This document shows positions 38,218 to 46,590 of a stretch of 64,000 bases of DNA, piece by piece (within the stretch, counting starts at the first letter, position 1; each line of letters starts with the position of its first letter). The DNA comes from Paenibacillus phytorum (GTDB lineage Bacteria > Bacillota > Bacilli > Paenibacillales > NBRC-103111): positions 62,001 to 126,000 of the forward strand of contig NZ_WHOA01000072.1 of assembly GCF_013141715.1 (NCBI RefSeq). The letters run 5' to 3'. A model generated the notes under the pieces. It was not told the origin of the DNA. It saw only the letters and a list, made by a program, of their open reading frames with translations, and did not search any database. The translations under genes and the position numbers were made by a program.

Positions 38218-41109
38218 TTAATCCTCCCCAAGCTTAACGGCTTGATGAATTTTAATTCTGGACAGCATCGTACCGAGTAATAGTAGACCCGTGCCTATCA
38301 TCACAGTGACAATGACGTACAAATGCAGCTGGTCGTTCGGATCAAAGCTCACTTGAAAAGGCGGTACTTGACTTGATGAATCGAAAGTTAATTGGAATAA
38401 CGGAACAAACAATCGGCTGGCCATATTCCCCGTAATCATGCCTATTAGAACAGCTGCGCCAGAAGTTAGTAATTGTTCAGCTATTAGCATTCCGATCAGC
38501 TGCGCAAAAGATATTCCCATCGCTCGAAGCACACCGAATTGCAAGATCCGCCCGGACAACGAAAGCACCCAGTACAGGAGAAACCCAATAAAGCTTATGC
38601 CAATAGCAATCAGGAAGCCAAGCGTCATAACGCCATTCACAGCCAGTTGGAATGGATCATTCTTAGAGAGAACCAACATTTGCTTCGTATCCATTAAACT
38701 TGTGAGGGGGATATGTTTAAGCTCTAGCTCCTCATACAAAGCTTGACTGGTCACATCCGGTTTTAGCTTCAGCCAAACATCATACGGCTCTACAGCCATA
38801 TTATTTTGAATGTAGGACAGATGCCCAATAACTAACTTCGGCGCATCCACTTTACTTTGCTTCGTCGTGTCTGAACTGCTTCCTGTTTTGGCTCCAGCGG
38901 TTAGGATCGGATTCGGATTCCAACTCGGCCAGTAATCAATAATCCCATACACAACACAAGTGGCTCCCTCTACATCACTCCATCCTAAATGCACCACATC
39001 GCCCACTTTGGCTCCAGTTTCCTCGGCAATAGACTTGGAAATCAGCACGGCTTTGGAATCGGCAGCCAGCAGGTTTAAATACTCATAAAAGTGATGATCA
39101 AGCAAATGGTCGCGGAGCCAAGCCGTTTGACCAAATTCATCGGTATCAATGCCCATGAACGCTATTTTTCTCGTTTCTTTGCCAAGCGCGAAATAGGCAT
39201 CTTTCTTATTAAATACGCGAGCCGCTGATTCCACACCTGCCAACTGTGTGAAGGGCAAGAACGGAGGCTCCGTAAATTGGACACGCTTCTTAACAACGGG
39301 TTGACTAGCGGAACTCGCTTCTGACTGAATGCCAGACGGACCTGACTCAGGGGGCGGAGCATCATTGTCCCATTTGGTTTGCAGAACAATATCGGCCCCA
39401 TTCTTATAACGGATCTTCTCTTCTATATTTTTGTTCATCGTCCTTGCTGCGCTGGCACTAAACAACCCTGTTGCAAGCGTCATGATGATAAACAGCATAA
39501 TGAATTGATATTGTGTGGTTGATCTGCCAACTTGGAGCAGCGTTGAATATAAATAGGGACGCCACCATTTTCGGCCGATGAGATAGAGTAATTGAATAAC
39601 CCATGGGTATATCCGAAGTAGGAACAGGCCCATGGCAAAGATGAATAAAGCCGGTACTACGAAAAGGAGTGGATCTACTTTCATGTCCATAGAGTCCAGC
39701 CCTAAGGCTACAAGATCATTCATTCGTCGGTTAAAGCTTTGTAATAAATAGATAGAAACGGCCAATAAGACAACATCGAGAAACATTTTATGTACAAAAG
39801 AGAGCTTGTTCTTCCTCGCCATGGTTTGTTTATGGCTAACAATTGTAGCGCGAGTGGCGAGTACAGCGGGAATAAGAGTCATACAAACCGATGCGGTTAC
39901 GGCAATTAAAGCGTATTGATAGGCCTCTTTATTTAGCTTGACTTCCATCGATGTGCGCTGAACAAACGTTAGGAATCCATTCGATGCACCCAGTATTTTT
40001 GTTAATTGTAAGCCAATGAGAGGACCAACCAGAAGGGCAACTCCCCCTAATAAAATACCTTCTAGCACATAACCTAGCAGAATCTGAATCCGGCTTGCTC
40101 CTCTGCTGCGCAGCACGGCAATCTCTGTTTTCTGTCGTTCTGTAATCAAATTGGCAACCATGAATAAATAGAAGGCTAGTAAAATACTAATGGGCACATT
40201 AAGCGACCACAGCATAATTCTGAGTTTTTTCTCTTTCTCACCATACAATTTCAATGTGGTAATCGCTGGATTTTTGACTGTGTACGTGTTGAAATGACTG
40301 CTTAAATAGCTGGTTATCCTTTCATGCGTGCTGGTGTAGGCTTCAAGCCCTTCCAACTTTAATTGATGATAATCTAGTAGGTAATCCCAATAAGAAAATG
40401 TGTTGGGAAAGCTTTTGTTTTTCGTGAAATCTTTTTCAAATAAGGTAAAGGGAATGAAAAATTTTGTACGTAAGTCGCTCATATTACTCGTCCAATAAAG
40501 ATCGGCATAATCGGAACGATCGATAACTGCAACCGGCTTTATTCGAATATTTTGTTTCAAATCTTTGTCAACTATGGTTAATTCATTGCCAAGTACGATT
40601 TTCAATTGAGTCAGCAGCTCAGGGAATACCCATGCTTCGTATACACCATCCACAGGTTCCTTAGAAGGCATGACACCGTCAACTATGCGAATATGCTTTT
40701 CCAAATCCGACATCGCTGTTAGTTCAGCTGAACGGTTCACTTTAGGGTCTACTTTACTTGGATCGCTAGGTGTAAGCTCGAAATTTACTGTGCTGCGCGT
40801 TATCGTGGATAGGAGAATCGGCAAGCCGAACTGCTGGCTTTGTTCAGCCATAAATGCATCTGTTTCCGCTAAAAGTTGATCTCCGCTTTCTCCCATTAAG
40901 TAGGCAGAATTATAGGCATGCCCGGGATATTGCTGCGTATTGGTTTGTAGAACTTCCAAATCTTTGATCAGCATGCGCTGTAAAATGGCATGTGTATAAA
41001 TGGGCATTGAGCTGGCAAGTGCAACCGAAATAATTAGCCCCACAAGTAAACTAAGCTCTAACCAGCGGTTTTTGACCATTTTACGGAGAATCATCAGAAA
41101 TAAAGCCAT
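38218..41109 (-). CDS. FtsX/MacB-type ABC transporter permease
   Basis: The 963-residue protein starts with a membrane segment, has a large extracytoplasmic region, a first FtsX-type membrane block (about 295-430; ERQKTEIAVLRSRGASRIQILLGYVLEG), two more segments, a second extracytoplasmic region, and a second FtsX block near the C terminus (FGVLRAMGISFAQLIGML). It is thus a two-module permease of the MacB/LolC superfamily, probably for export of a lipid, peptide or antibiotic. ATPase genes lie on both sides in the operon. Confidence 0.9.
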   Translation of the reverse strand: MALFLMILRKMVKNRWLELSLLVGLIISVALASSMPIYTHAILQRMLIKDLEVLQTNTQQYPGHAYNSAYLMGESGDQLLAETDAFMAEQSQQFGLPILLSTITRSTVNFELTPSDPSKVDPKVNRSAELTAMSDLEKHIRIVDGVMPSKEPVDGVYEAWVFPELLTQLKIVLGNELTIVDKDLKQNIRIKPVAVIDRSDYADLYWTSNMSDLRTKFFIPFTLFEKDFTKNKSFPNTFSYWDYLLDYHQLKLEGLEAYTSTHERITSYLSSHFNTYTVKNPAITTLKLYGEKEKKLRIMLWSLNVPISILLAFYLFMVANLITERQKTEIAVLRSRGASRIQILLGYVLEGILLGGVALLVGPLIGLQLTKILGASNGFLTFVQRTSMEVKLNKEAYQYALIAVTASVCMTLIPAVLATRATIVSHKQTMARKNKLSFVHKMFLDVVLLAVSIYLLQSFNRRMNDLVALGLDSMDMKVDPLLFVVPALFIFAMGLFLLRIYPWVIQLLYLIGRKWWRPYLYSTLLQVGRSTTQYQFIMLFIIMTLATGLFSASAARTMNKNIEEKIRYKNGADIVLQTKWDNDAPPPESGPSGIQSEASSASQPVVKKRVQFTEPPFLPFTQLAGVESAARVFNKKDAYFALGKETRKIAFMGIDTDEFGQTAWLRDHLLDHHFYEYLNLLAADSKAVLISKSIAEETGAKVGDVVHLGWSDVEGATCVVYGIIDYWPSWNPNPILTAGAKTGSSSDTTKQSKVDAPKLVIGHLSYIQNNMAVEPYDVWLKLKPDVTSQALYEELELKHIPLTSLMDTKQMLVLSKNDPFQLAVNGVMTLGFLIAIGISFIGFLLYWVLSLSGRILQFGVLRAMGISFAQLIGMLIAEQLLTSGAAVLIGMITGNMASRLFVPLFQLTFDSSSQVPPFQVSFDPNDQLHLYVIVTVMIGTGLLLLGTMLSRIKIHQAVKLGED

Positions 41110-41128
41110 TGCTATCCTCCTACAGATG

Positions 41129-42169
41129 CTAATTATTTAAAATAACATTCTGACCTTCCTTTAGTCCGGTTCGTATTTCCACTTCTGTCGGTGTTACAAG
41201 CCCTTTCTCTACATCGACTTCCTTCCGACTTTCCCCAATCAACACCTGAACGTAATCCCTACCTAGGTAACTCCGAAGACCTGTTCTTGGTAGGACAATG
41301 ACATTTTCTCGTTTCTCAACGATGATCGTTAAGTCTCCGGGTACACCGATCGCTGCTCCTTCCGTTCCATCGGGAACCCCAACGATAATCGTTTTAGCAT
41401 TTCTTTCAGCTTGCGCTTTGTTGTCTGATGGAGGTGAGCTTGATGGCGTTCGCAGCACTTTGCCTTGTATCTTATTTCCAGAGGAACCAATCTTCACTTC
41501 AACATCCATGCCAACTTCAATACCGGAAAGAGTGCTGGTATCTGAAGTTTCGTAAGATAGCTGCAGCTTACTAGGATCAGCGATGACGACAAGCGTACTG
41601 AAGGCATCCACGACATTTCCCTGCTGTGCATCGGTTAAGTACGTTACCACTCCTGCGGAATCAGCCGTGAGCCTCGTCTTGTCTAACTCAGATTGAAGAG
41701 ATGCCAATTGAAGCTGCGCGGCTTCGACATCTATGGCCTTCAAACGATTCGCTAGCACTTGATCGGGGTCAACCTGCCTCGTTTGCACACTAGCAATCTG
41801 GGCTTTCTCCAGATTCAGTTTTTGAAGGGCAATCCGAGTTTCTAAGTCGCCTTTTTCCAGTTCAGCAAGCACATCTCCCGGCTTAACGGTATCGCCTAGT
41901 TTAACGCGCAATCCAGCTAACCGATGACCTGACTCTTTAAAATAATAGTTGGTCGTTTTACTAGACTTAAAGGTCCCAACAACACTAACCTTCCTCGTTA
42001 TACTGCCTTTCTTCACTTCGTAAAGGTCGAAATTTTCTTTCACAGGTTTGATTAAAGGTGGTTTAAGCGCTTCCTCTTCTTTGGGCAACAGAGAGCATCC
42101 CGCTAGTAAAAACACAGCACTTGTTAGTAGAACGAGCTGAGAAGCGAATTTATTAACCTTCATCGACAA
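41129..42169 (-). CDS. HlyD/MacA-like membrane fusion lipoprotein
   Basis: The product has a lipoprotein signal (LLTSAVFLLAGC), a biotinyl-lipoyl-like hairpin domain (LRVKLGDTVKPGDVLAELEKGDLETRIA), a short coiled coil (about 105-165, LQKLNLEKAQIA and AAQLQLASLQSELDKTR) and a beta-barrel domain. This is the adaptor of a MacAB-like exporter. TTG 42169 is best placed after GGAGG; ATG 42163 is an alternative. Its start overlaps the upstream ATPase gene by about 17 bases. Confidence 0.88.
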   Translation of the reverse strand: MSMKVNKFASQLVLLTSAVFLLAGCSLLPKEEEALKPPLIKPVKENFDLYEVKKGSITRKVSVVGTFKSSKTTNYYFKESGHRLAGLRVKLGDTVKPGDVLAELEKGDLETRIALQKLNLEKAQIASVQTRQVDPDQVLANRLKAIDVEAAQLQLASLQSELDKTRLTADSAGVVTYLTDAQQGNVVDAFSTLVVIADPSKLQLSYETSDTSTLSGIEVGMDVEVKIGSSGNKIQGKVLRTPSSSPPSDNKAQAERNAKTIIVGVPDGTEGAAIGVPGDLTIIVEKRENVIVLPRTGLRSYLGRDYVQVLIGESRKEVDVEKGLVTPTEVEIRTGLKEGQNVILNN

Positions 42170-42848
42170 TGGTTCCATCCTCCAATGCATACACTTCATC
42201 TACAATTTCCATAATAGCGAGATCATGCGTGGTCAAAATAATTGTCATTCCTTCTTGCACCAAATCTTTGAACAGTTTAAGCACCTGAAGGCCCATTCTG
42301 CTATCTAACTCAGCTGTAGGCTCATCTGCCAATATCAACTTAGGCTTGTGCGCAATGGCCCTGGCAATGGCAACCCTCTGCTGTTCTCCGCCGGAAAGTT
42401 CGTAAGGACGATGCTTCATTCTCGGCTTCAATCCAACGAAATCTAGCGCTTCTTCTGCCAAACTCTTATATTGATTGGGGTGAATACCCGAAATGCGCAA
42501 TCCAAACTCTACATTCTCGTAGGCTGACATATAAGGCACTAGGGCAAAAGATTGAAAAATAAGACCGATCTGCTTCCGTCTGACTTCATTGCGCTTGGAC
42601 TCGGATAGTCGGCTAATCTCCAAGCCTTCTAAATAAACGGTTCCCTCCGAAGGATGGTCGAGTGCCCCTAATATATTGAGCAGCGTTGTTTTACCGGATC
42701 CGGATCTCCCGCGCAAGGCCACTAATCTGCCTCTGGGAATACTTAAATGAGCTCCCCGCAATGCGTGAACGGCTCCCGTTCCTTTCCCAAAAACACGCGT
42801 AACGCCAATTGCTTGCACCATAGGCACTTGATCTTCATACGTTTTCAA
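42153..42848 (-). CDS. MacB/LolD-type ABC ATPase
   Basis: The 231-residue ATPase has Walker [10 protein letters not shown], signature [15 protein letters not shown], Walker [13 protein letters not shown] and H-loop LTTHDLA. It is first in the operon ATPase, adaptor, permease, AbrB-tailed ATPase, so the exporter has two different ATPases, perhaps forming a heterodimer. A cre-like sequence (42909-42924) lies about 60 bases upstream. Confidence 0.92.
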   Translation of the reverse strand: MKTYEDQVPMVQAIGVTRVFGKGTGAVHALRGAHLSIPRGRLVALRGRSGSGKTTLLNILGALDHPSEGTVYLEGLEISRLSESKRNEVRRKQIGLIFQSFALVPYMSAYENVEFGLRISGIHPNQYKSLAEEALDFVGLKPRMKHRPYELSGGEQQRVAIARAIAHKPKLILADEPTAELDSRMGLQVLKLFKDLVQEGMTIILTTHDLAIMEIVDEVYALEDGTIVDEG

Positions 42849-42908
42849 TGTAGCACCTCTTTAGAAATGGAATCAAAATGACAAGCGTAAATATAGAGAA
42901 TCACCTCT

Positions 42909-42924
42909 TTGGAAGCGCTTAAAC
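42909..42924. promoter_or_regulatory. Candidate CcpA cre site upstream of the MacAB-like operon
   Basis: TTGGAAGCGCTTAAAC fits 14 of 16 positions of the cre consensus WTGNAANCGNWWNCAW. No promoter was located with certainty, so the distance to the transcription start is unknown. Confidence 0.35.
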
Positions 42925-43015
42925 AAATGAGTAAAGCTATGGAATAAATCACCTTAATTTTCAATATAAGATAGTTACCTTCATTATAAATCTATCTTTT
43001 GCCAAAAAGATACAA

Positions 43016-43044
43016 ATAAAAAAGAGGATCGGCATGCGATCCTC
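43016..43044 (-). terminator. Terminator of the amino acid ABC operon
   Basis: GAGGATCG (43024-43031) pairs perfectly with CGATCCTC (43037-43044), and the minus strand continues with six T residues, 30 bases after the ATPase gene stop. Confidence 0.93.
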
Positions 43045-43073
43045 CCTGCTTACTTCTATTCTTTTAAAAAGCG

Positions 43074-43805
43074 CTAGAGCACTTTAGACAAAAAGGATTT
43101 CGTCCGTTCCTGCTTGGCATTTTCAAAGATTTGCTCTGGCTTTCCTTCTTCGACAATAACGCCTTGTTCCATAAACATAACGCGGTCACCGACTTCGCGA
43201 GCGAAGCCCATTTCATGCGTGACGACAACCATTGTCATCCCTTCTTTGGCCAATTGCTTCATTACAGCAAGCACTTCCCCGACCATTTCAGGATCAAGAG
43301 CCGATGTTGGCTCATCGAATAACATGATCTTTGGCTCCATAGCCAGTGCTCTTGCAATAGCTACACGCTGTGCCTGACCGCCCGAAAGCGAGTCTGGAAG
43401 GGCATTGGCCTTATCTGCAAGCCCAACTTTATCTAGAAGCTCAAACGCTTTCTTACGCGCTTTATCCTCTGGCCATTTTCTCACTTGAACAGGTGCTAAC
43501 ATGATATTATCAATGACTTTCATATGCGGGAACAAATGAAACCGCTGAAAGACCATCCCGAGTTCCATACGGATCTCATTGATCTTATTCATCGGATCCA
43601 TAATCGATTTGCCTTCAATCAAGATACTGCCGCTATCCGGCTGTTCTAACAGGTTCAGACAACGTAGGAATGTCGATTTCCCTGATCCGGATGGTCCTAT
43701 CACAACAAGAACCTCTTGGTTCTGAATATCAGCACTAATATCTCGCAGGACGACATTATCCCCGAACGATTTTTTAAGATTTCTTACCTCAATCATAGCG
43801 GTCAT
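43074..43805 (-). CDS. Polar amino acid ABC transporter ATPase
   Basis: The 243-residue protein is a GlnQ-type ATPase: Walker [20 protein letters not shown]-loop, signature [14 protein letters not shown], Walker [20 protein letters not shown] and [13 protein letters not shown] 43805 is preferred because it avoids overlap with the permease gene. It is the third gene of an importer operon with permease and binding protein. Confidence 0.94.
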   Translation of the reverse strand: MTAMIEVRNLKKSFGDNVVLRDISADIQNQEVLVVIGPSGSGKSTFLRCLNLLEQPDSGSILIEGKSIMDPMNKINEIRMELGMVFQRFHLFPHMKVIDNIMLAPVQVRKWPEDKARKKAFELLDKVGLADKANALPDSLSGGQAQRVAIARALAMEPKIMLFDEPTSALDPEMVGEVLAVMKQLAKEGMTMVVVTHEMGFAREVGDRVMFMEQGVIVEEGKPEQIFENAKQERTKSFLSKVL

Positions 43806-43809
43806 AGCT

Positions 43810-44457
43810 CTACACTTTCCTTTCCAGATAAGCAAGCAGCTTGCTTAGAGAGTAAGTGAGAATGAAATAAATAAGAGCTGCTGTTAAATAAGGTTCCCAT
43901 ACCTTAAAATACTGGCTGCGCATCGCATTGGACCAATACATTAATTCTGGCGCAGCAATGACAGCGAACAGGGAGGAGTCCTTAATCAGCACGATAAACT
44001 CATTCCCAAATGGAGGAATCATACGTTTAATCGCCTGTGGCAAAATAACCGATTTCATGGTTTGGAAATGGGTCAATCCAAGCGAATGCGCGGCTTCTGT
44101 TTGTCCTTTATCAATGGATTGAATGCCGGCTCTGAAAATCTCGGCCATGTAACCTGCTGAATTCAAAGATAAGGCAACAATTGAAGCAATGATCGCATTC
44201 GTTGTACCTATGAATAATGGAACGACTCCAAAGTGGACGAGTAATATTTGAACGAGCAGCGGTGTGCCGCGGAAGAAGTTTACATAAATACTAGTTGGCC
44301 ATCTTAGGTAGCCACGGCGAGACATTTTACCCAACCCAACAGCCAACCCTAAAACCGAACCAAAGAGGATGGATAACATGGATATGCCAACGGTCCATAG
44401 CGTACCCTTAAGTAATAAAGGTATATATTCAATAATGATGTCAAAACGAAAATCCAT
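43810..44457 (-). CDS. Polar amino acid ABC transporter permease
   Basis: The 215-residue protein has about five membrane segments and the HisM/GlnP EAA loop ([33 protein letters not shown] in parts). It would form a homodimeric pore. It lies 82 bases after the binding protein gene, across a hairpin that may reduce its expression relative to the binding protein, and 4 bases before the ATPase. Confidence 0.94.
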   Translation of the reverse strand: MDFRFDIIIEYIPLLLKGTLWTVGISMLSILFGSVLGLAVGLGKMSRRGYLRWPTSIYVNFFRGTPLLVQILLVHFGVVPLFIGTTNAIIASIVALSLNSAGYMAEIFRAGIQSIDKGQTEAAHSLGLTHFQTMKSVILPQAIKRMIPPFGNEFIVLIKDSSLFAVIAAPELMYWSNAMRSQYFKVWEPYLTAALIYFILTYSLSKLLAYLERKV

Positions 44458-44496
44458 TCCACACTTCCTTTCTTAACTTATTCTGCCTTTACAGAA

Positions 44497-44530
44497 CAAA
44501 AGCATGCGCAAGGTTGAAGTCACGCATGCT
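44497..44530 (-). terminator. Intercistronic hairpin between binding protein and permease
   Basis: AGCATGCG (44501-44508) pairs with CGCATGCT (44523-44530), and the minus strand continues TTTTG. Within an operon such a weak terminator or stabilising hairpin gives more binding protein than permease. Confidence 0.7.
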
Positions 44531-44539
44531 GTTGGCCTA

Positions 44540-45328
44540 TTATTTTTGTTCAAGTAATTTCTTTGTATCTGGCTCTTGACCGAACCATTTTTTGTACACT
44601 TTTGCATATGCACCGTTCTCAATAATTTTCTTGATTGCCGGGTCTAGCTTCGCTTTAAGCTCGCTGCCTTTAGGAAGCAGAATACCGTAGTACTCGGACT
44701 CAAAGTTTTTCGGATCAGAAATCGTGACGAATTTCTTGTTCGGATTATTTTTCACATATTCACGTACAATCGCAATGTCAGCGACAACTGCATCTACACC
44801 GTTATTTTCAAGCTCCATTAGAGCTAAAGTGTTATTATCCAGACGTTTCAAAGATGGATTCTTCTCACCCAAAATTTTGCTCATCAACGTATCCGCCGTT
44901 GTAGAAATTTGAACAGCTACTTTCTTGTCTTTCAAGTCATCCGCGCTTTTGATCGGGCTGCCTTCTTTAACAAGAATCATGTTCATCGATTCAAAGTAAG
45001 GGATCGAGTAATCGTAAGTTTGTTTACGGTCATCTGTGATCGAAACGCCCGAAACTCCACCTTGAAACTCTTTACCTTGCTTTACACTTGTCAGCATCGT
45101 ATCCCAACCTGTATTCGTTATCTCGTAGTCAAGGCCAGCTTCTTTCATTACTTCAGCAAAAAAATCGATATCAAAGCCAATCAACTTATCTTTATCCATA
45201 TATTCCATTGGTGCATAGGCAGCATTAGTAGCAAATTTGTACTTCGTGCCACCAGTTCCCTTAGAACCACAACCTGTTAGAGCAACAACTAAAACTACAG
45301 CTAGTAAAAAAAATATTAATTTTTTCAA
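44540..45328 (-). CDS. Amino acid ABC transporter substrate-binding lipoprotein
   Basis: The 262-residue precursor has a lipoprotein signal (AVVLVVALTGC) and a family 3 solute-binding domain: KYKFATNAAYAPMEYMDKD, GFDIDFFAEVMKEAGL, KKVAVQISTTAD and VVADIAIVREYV. Ligand is likely a polar amino acid such as glutamine; cystine is an alternative. It is first in the operon, with a good promoter upstream (45364-45392). Confidence 0.94.
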   Translation of the reverse strand: MKKLIFFLLAVVLVVALTGCGSKGTGGTKYKFATNAAYAPMEYMDKDKLIGFDIDFFAEVMKEAGLDYEITNTGWDTMLTSVKQGKEFQGGVSGVSITDDRKQTYDYSIPYFESMNMILVKEGSPIKSADDLKDKKVAVQISTTADTLMSKILGEKNPSLKRLDNNTLALMELENNGVDAVVADIAIVREYVKNNPNKKFVTISDPKNFESEYYGILLPKGSELKAKLDPAIKKIIENGAYAKVYKKWFGQEPDTKKLLEQK

Positions 45329-45363
45329 AAATTATTCCCCCGTTCTATGTAATGGACGAATCA

Positions 45364-45392
45364 TATTTTAACACTTGGTCAATAAAATAACA
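45364..45392 (-). promoter_or_regulatory. Sigma-A promoter of the amino acid ABC operon
   Basis: Minus-strand TTGTTA (45392-45387), a spacer of exactly 17 bases and TAAAAT (45369-45364) lie 36 bases before the start codon of the binding protein gene. Confidence 0.7.
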
Positions 45393-45502
45393 ACGCCTTC
45401 ATTGAGAAAATTCGCTAGAAATATATTGAAAATGGCTATTTTCTCTCATTTTTAGATATGTGCACAATGGACAGAAGGCTGGTTGGTCATCGTGCTCAAA
45501 CA

Positions 45503-45537
45503 AATAAAAACGCCGAGATCTTAAGATCCCAAGCGTT
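45503..45537 (-). terminator. Terminator of yunC
   Basis: AACGC (45509-45513) pairs with GCGTT (45533-45537), with an inner GATC-TTAA-GATC palindrome; the minus strand continues TTTTTATTTG. Confidence 0.75.
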
Positions 45538-45561
45538 CTAATTTTGTCATTCAAAACACCT

Positions 45562-45864
45562 TTACATCATCTTCAAAATGGCTTCCCGTCCCGTCATCCC
45601 AGCTACAATGCCCAAATCTTCTGCTGTGTGTGTCACCGATTCAAGCGGCGCTTCTAGAAGTTCCTCAATCGTGCGAACCCCCGTTGCCCGTGCAGCTACA
45701 ATATTCCTGTCTCTCAAGCGTTCATTGAGCAGCGCAACATCGAGAGCGCCACACATGATGTAACCTTTGTCCGTAGTCACAACCAGCAGCGTTGTTTTCG
45801 GCAGTTTAACTTCTATAGCGATTGCTGTATGTCCTTCAAGGAGAATGGGTTCTACGCGCATCAT
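45562..45864 (-). CDS. yunC: YunC-like DUF1805 protein
   Basis: The 100-residue protein matches DUF1805: MRVEPILLEGHTAIAIEVKLPKTTLL in two parts, TDKGYIMCGALDVALLNERL and a basic-acidic RDRNIVAARATGVRTIEELL. The Cys in GYIMCGALD is conserved in the family. Function unknown. ATG 45864 or 45861 is preferred to GTG 45873, which is too near the GGAG site. Monocistronic with its own terminator. Confidence 0.88.
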   Translation of the reverse strand: MMRVEPILLEGHTAIAIEVKLPKTTLLVVTTDKGYIMCGALDVALLNERLRDRNIVAARATGVRTIEELLEAPLESVTHTAEDLGIVAGMTGREAILKMM

Positions 45865-45994
45865 GCTCTGCACAGCTCCTCTTCGCAGTCTTACGGTAGT
45901 ATATGCGCGGTCGGCTAGTACGGTGTGAGAAAGGTTTGAAAAACTTCAGGTAAATTTCCAGATTCGTGTAAAAAGCAAGCTATATTTGGGTATG

Positions 45995-46006
45995 ATATCA
46001 TGATAT
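45995..46006 (+). promoter_or_regulatory. Perfect 12-base palindrome before the 46047 gene
   Basis: ATATCATGATAT is fully self-complementary and overlaps TATGAT- and TATAGT-like -10 candidates 40-55 bases upstream of the start codon. It could be an operator; no regulator is assigned. Confidence 0.4.
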
Positions 46007-46046
46007 AGTATGTGCAAGAGCAGTATTTGGGCAGCAAGGAGGCTAT

Positions 46047-46544
46047 ATGAGTCAGGGAAAAGCAGACACAAGTCCGAATGGGCATTTATTTACCGTAGAA
46101 ATTCTGATTGAAGATGCCACAAATGGCCTTGCCATGGAAAAGCTCCTTCATCTTCTGAATGTGGATACAGTCAAGGATTACCAAATTATTAATGGTATTC
46201 AACTTGGCAAGCTGATTGAACTTAACACGAACAAAGAGAGCACCCCACCGTTACAACCAAACAAAAAAACAGCTGCTGTCCCACCATCAACTGTAACAGC
46301 TACGGCGAAAGCCACCACCAACAGTGGAGCTTCAGATAAAATTATTGAGCAATTGGAAAGTTTCAAAGTGAAAAATACATTAATCCGTTTAACGGTTATC
46401 AAAGGTCAAGGAATCAAGCTTAATCTTCCGTGTCGCATTTTGAATTTTGATAGCAGTACTCAAAATGTATCGGTGTATCATGTAGATGAGAAGAAGGTTT
46501 ACTTATTCAAATTGAATGAAATAGATGATTATGTCGCGTTTTAA
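46047..46544 (+). CDS. Hypothetical protein with a possible Sm-like C-terminal domain
   Basis: The 165-residue protein is not a family I can name. It has an N-terminal conserved-looking part (LFTVEILIEDATNGLAMEKLLHLL), a low-complexity Pro/Thr/Ala linker (about 65-98) and a C-terminal domain of about 60 residues. In the latter, IRLTVIKGQGIKLNLPCRILNFD followed by VSVYHVDEKKVYLFKLNEIDDY resembles the strand order of Hfq/Sm-like folds, with KKVYLFKLNEI in the place of the Hfq YKHAIS strand; this is only a pattern resemblance. AAGGAGG precedes the ATG, and a strong terminator follows. Confidence 0.75.
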   Translation: MSQGKADTSPNGHLFTVEILIEDATNGLAMEKLLHLLNVDTVKDYQIINGIQLGKLIELNTNKESTPPLQPNKKTAAVPPSTVTATAKATTNSGASDKIIEQLESFKVKNTLIRLTVIKGQGIKLNLPCRILNFDSSTQNVSVYHVDEKKVYLFKLNEIDDYVAF

Positions 46545-46546
46545 AT

Positions 46547-46590
46547 AAAAGTAAGAGGGTATCCCCAAGTAAGGATACCCTCTTACTTTT
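46547..46590. terminator. Bidirectional terminator, 46047 gene and GGDEF-EAL gene
   Basis: A stem of 18 base pairs (46547-46564 with 46573-46590) closes an eight-base loop, with A and T runs at its base on both sides. Confidence 0.95.
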
